64,000 nt of DNA, taken from NCBI RefSeq assembly GCF_000803645.1, contig NZ_CP009122.1:2704501-2768500 (forward strand). Reading direction: 5' to 3'. Positions 63,110-64,000 of the stretch are shown here, piece after piece; positions within the stretch are counted from its first letter, which is position 1; every line of letters begins with the position of its first letter. A model generated the notes under the pieces. That model was not told the DNA's origin, did not search any database, and was given only the letters and a program-made list of their open reading frames with translations. Source of the stretch: Sphingopyxis fribergensis. Its GTDB lineage: Bacteria; Pseudomonadota; Alphaproteobacteria; Sphingomonadales; Sphingomonadaceae. The position numbers were made by a program, and so were the translations under genes.

Positions 63110-64000
63110 ATGACGATCAGAGGTCTTGCCTCAGCCACCGCGCTTGTTCTTCTCGCGAGCACGAGCAGCGCCGCGCTTGCGCAATCGGACGCGGGCGACA
63201 CCGCGGCCGCCGATACGGCGGCGCAAGGCGACGAGATCGTGGTGACCGGCCGCGCCGGCGCCGGAGATCGCACACGGGTCGAAACCAGCTATGCGATCAC
63301 CTCGATCGACAACGACACTTTGCGCTCGCGCGCGCCGTCGAGCGTCACCGAAGCGCTGAAGTCGGTTCCCGGCTTCTGGGTCGAGGCATCGGGCGGCGAA
63401 GGCAGCGGCAACGTCCGCGCGCGCGGCATTCCGGTCGACGGCTTCGGATCGATCACCCTGCTCGAAAACGGCCTGCCGGTGCAGCATGACCCGTCGCTCG
63501 GCTATCTGAATGCCGACCAGGCGTTCCGCATCGACGAATCGATCGAGCGCGTCGAAGTGGTGCGCGGCGGCCCGTCTTCGATCTTCTATTCGAACGCCCC
63601 CGGCGGCGCGGTCAACTTCATCACGCGCCAGGCAAAGGACGAACTGACCGGAGTGGCGCGCATCCTCTATGGCCCCACCGCCGACCTGTTCCGCTTCGAC
63701 GGCTGGGTCGGCGCACCGCTCGGCAACGGCTGGAGCTTTGGCGTCGGCGGCTATTACCGCAAGGAAGATGGCGTTCGCGATCCCGGTTTCGCGGGCAATC
63801 AGGGCGGGCAGGTTCGCGCCGACCTCAATTATGATTTCGGCGATGGCCGGATCACCCTCGGCTACAAAAAGATCGACGACAGCACGATCTTCTACACCGG
63901 CATCCCGCTCACCAAGGACCGCAAGGGCAATATCGTCGGCCTGCCGGGCTTCGATCCGCATTATGGAACGACCGCGAGCCGCGCGACCGCCTTCCTGACG
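63110..64000 (+). CDS. TonB-dependent receptor, N-terminal part (runs off window)
   Basis: First 297 codons of an outer-membrane receptor, open to the window end. ATG 63110 with AGGGG upstream gives signal peptide MTIRGLASATALVLLASTSSAALAQ. TonB box GDEIVVTGRAGAG, plug with NVRARGIPVDGFGSITLLENGLPVQHDPS and RVEVVRGGPSSIFYSNAPGGAVNFITR, then first barrel strands. The GxPSSxxYSNxPGGAVNF form is common in siderophore- and xenosiderophore-type receptors, so iron uptake is possible but not shown. It begins 158 bp after the MFS gene; that gap has no clear element. Confidence 0.9.
   Translation, partial: MTIRGLASATALVLLASTSSAALAQSDAGDTAAADTAAQGDEIVVTGRAGAGDRTRVETSYAITSIDNDTLRSRAPSSVTEALKSVPGFWVEASGGEGSGNVRARGIPVDGFGSITLLENGLPVQHDPSLGYLNADQAFRIDESIERVEVVRGGPSSIFYSNAPGGAVNFITRQAKDELTGVARILYGPTADLFRFDGWVGAPLGNGWSFGVGGYYRKEDGVRDPGFAGNQGGQVRADLNYDFGDGRITLGYKKIDDSTIFYTGIPLTKDRKGNIVGLPGFDPHYGTTASRATAFLT

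Noticed and set aside
1..64000. tRNA, rRNA, CRISPR array, insertion sequence, prophage or attachment site
   Set aside because: Looked for; no cloverleaf-like gene, regular spacer array, transposase, integrase or phage gene is seen.

Overview
The window is about 64 kb of high-GC chromosome from an aerobic alphaproteobacterium. A Sphingomonadales member, Sphingopyxis-like, fits best. The grounds are five TonB-dependent receptors (TBDRs), tight co-directional operons with 4-nt start/stop overlaps, a GlcNAc PTS, a maltose-type receptor/MFS pair and alphaproteobacterial intergenic hairpin repeats. The genus is an inference from gene content. I found no tRNA, rRNA, insertion sequence, prophage or CRISPR array. 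The window reads as a catabolic stretch of native genes.

Region A (1-17 kb) is a beta-glucan locus. It holds the end of a LacI regulator, an ABC sugar importer without an ATPase gene, a secreted esterase, GH1, a secreted EEP-family phosphodiesterase/nuclease, a GH2 lipoprotein, a GH144 (endo-beta-1,2-glucanase family) lipoprotein, an Oar-like TBDR, a GH3 beta-glucosidase and an MFS exporter. A LacI-type operator lies between the divergent TBDR and GH3 genes. The enzymes could strip and hydrolyse a decorated beta-1,2-glucan such as a periplasmic or cyclic glucan, which is the most speculative and most interesting reading here.

Region B (17-24 kb) is a five-gene minus-strand operon: a tandem-HxlR regulator with two identical Cys motifs, a small His-rich exported protein, and a CzcCBA-type heavy-metal RND efflux system. 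Region C (24-33 kb) has a TBDR divergent from an operon of flavin monooxygenase, carotenoid/stilbene-type oxygenase, acyl-CoA ligase (frameshifted) and two thiolases, which looks like catabolism of an oxidatively cleaved hydrophobic compound. Region D (33-39 kb) is a cobalamin riboswitch followed by btuB, cobO and btuFCD, with a phytanoyl-CoA-dioxygenase-like gene translationally coupled at the end.

Region E (39-50 kb) handles chitin oligosaccharides and GlcNAc: a GH20 chitobiase, a GntR regulator, SIS-type GlcN-6-P deaminase, NagA, an EIIA-HPr-EI fusion and an EIICB transporter with a second, cysteine-less IIB-like tail. A Gdx-type SMR exporter with a candidate guanidine riboswitch follows. 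Region F (50-63 kb) is a maltodextrin locus: TBDR, tryptophan-halogenase-like flavoprotein, two GH13 enzymes and GH97 on the minus strand, with a divergent LacI regulator and an SLC45-type MFS sugar transporter on the plus strand. Matching GTATACGTATAC-like sites lie before both the TBDR/LacI divergon and the transporter. The window ends inside another TBDR gene.

The three sugar loci use three different inner-membrane routes (ABC, PTS, MFS), each with its own local regulator.
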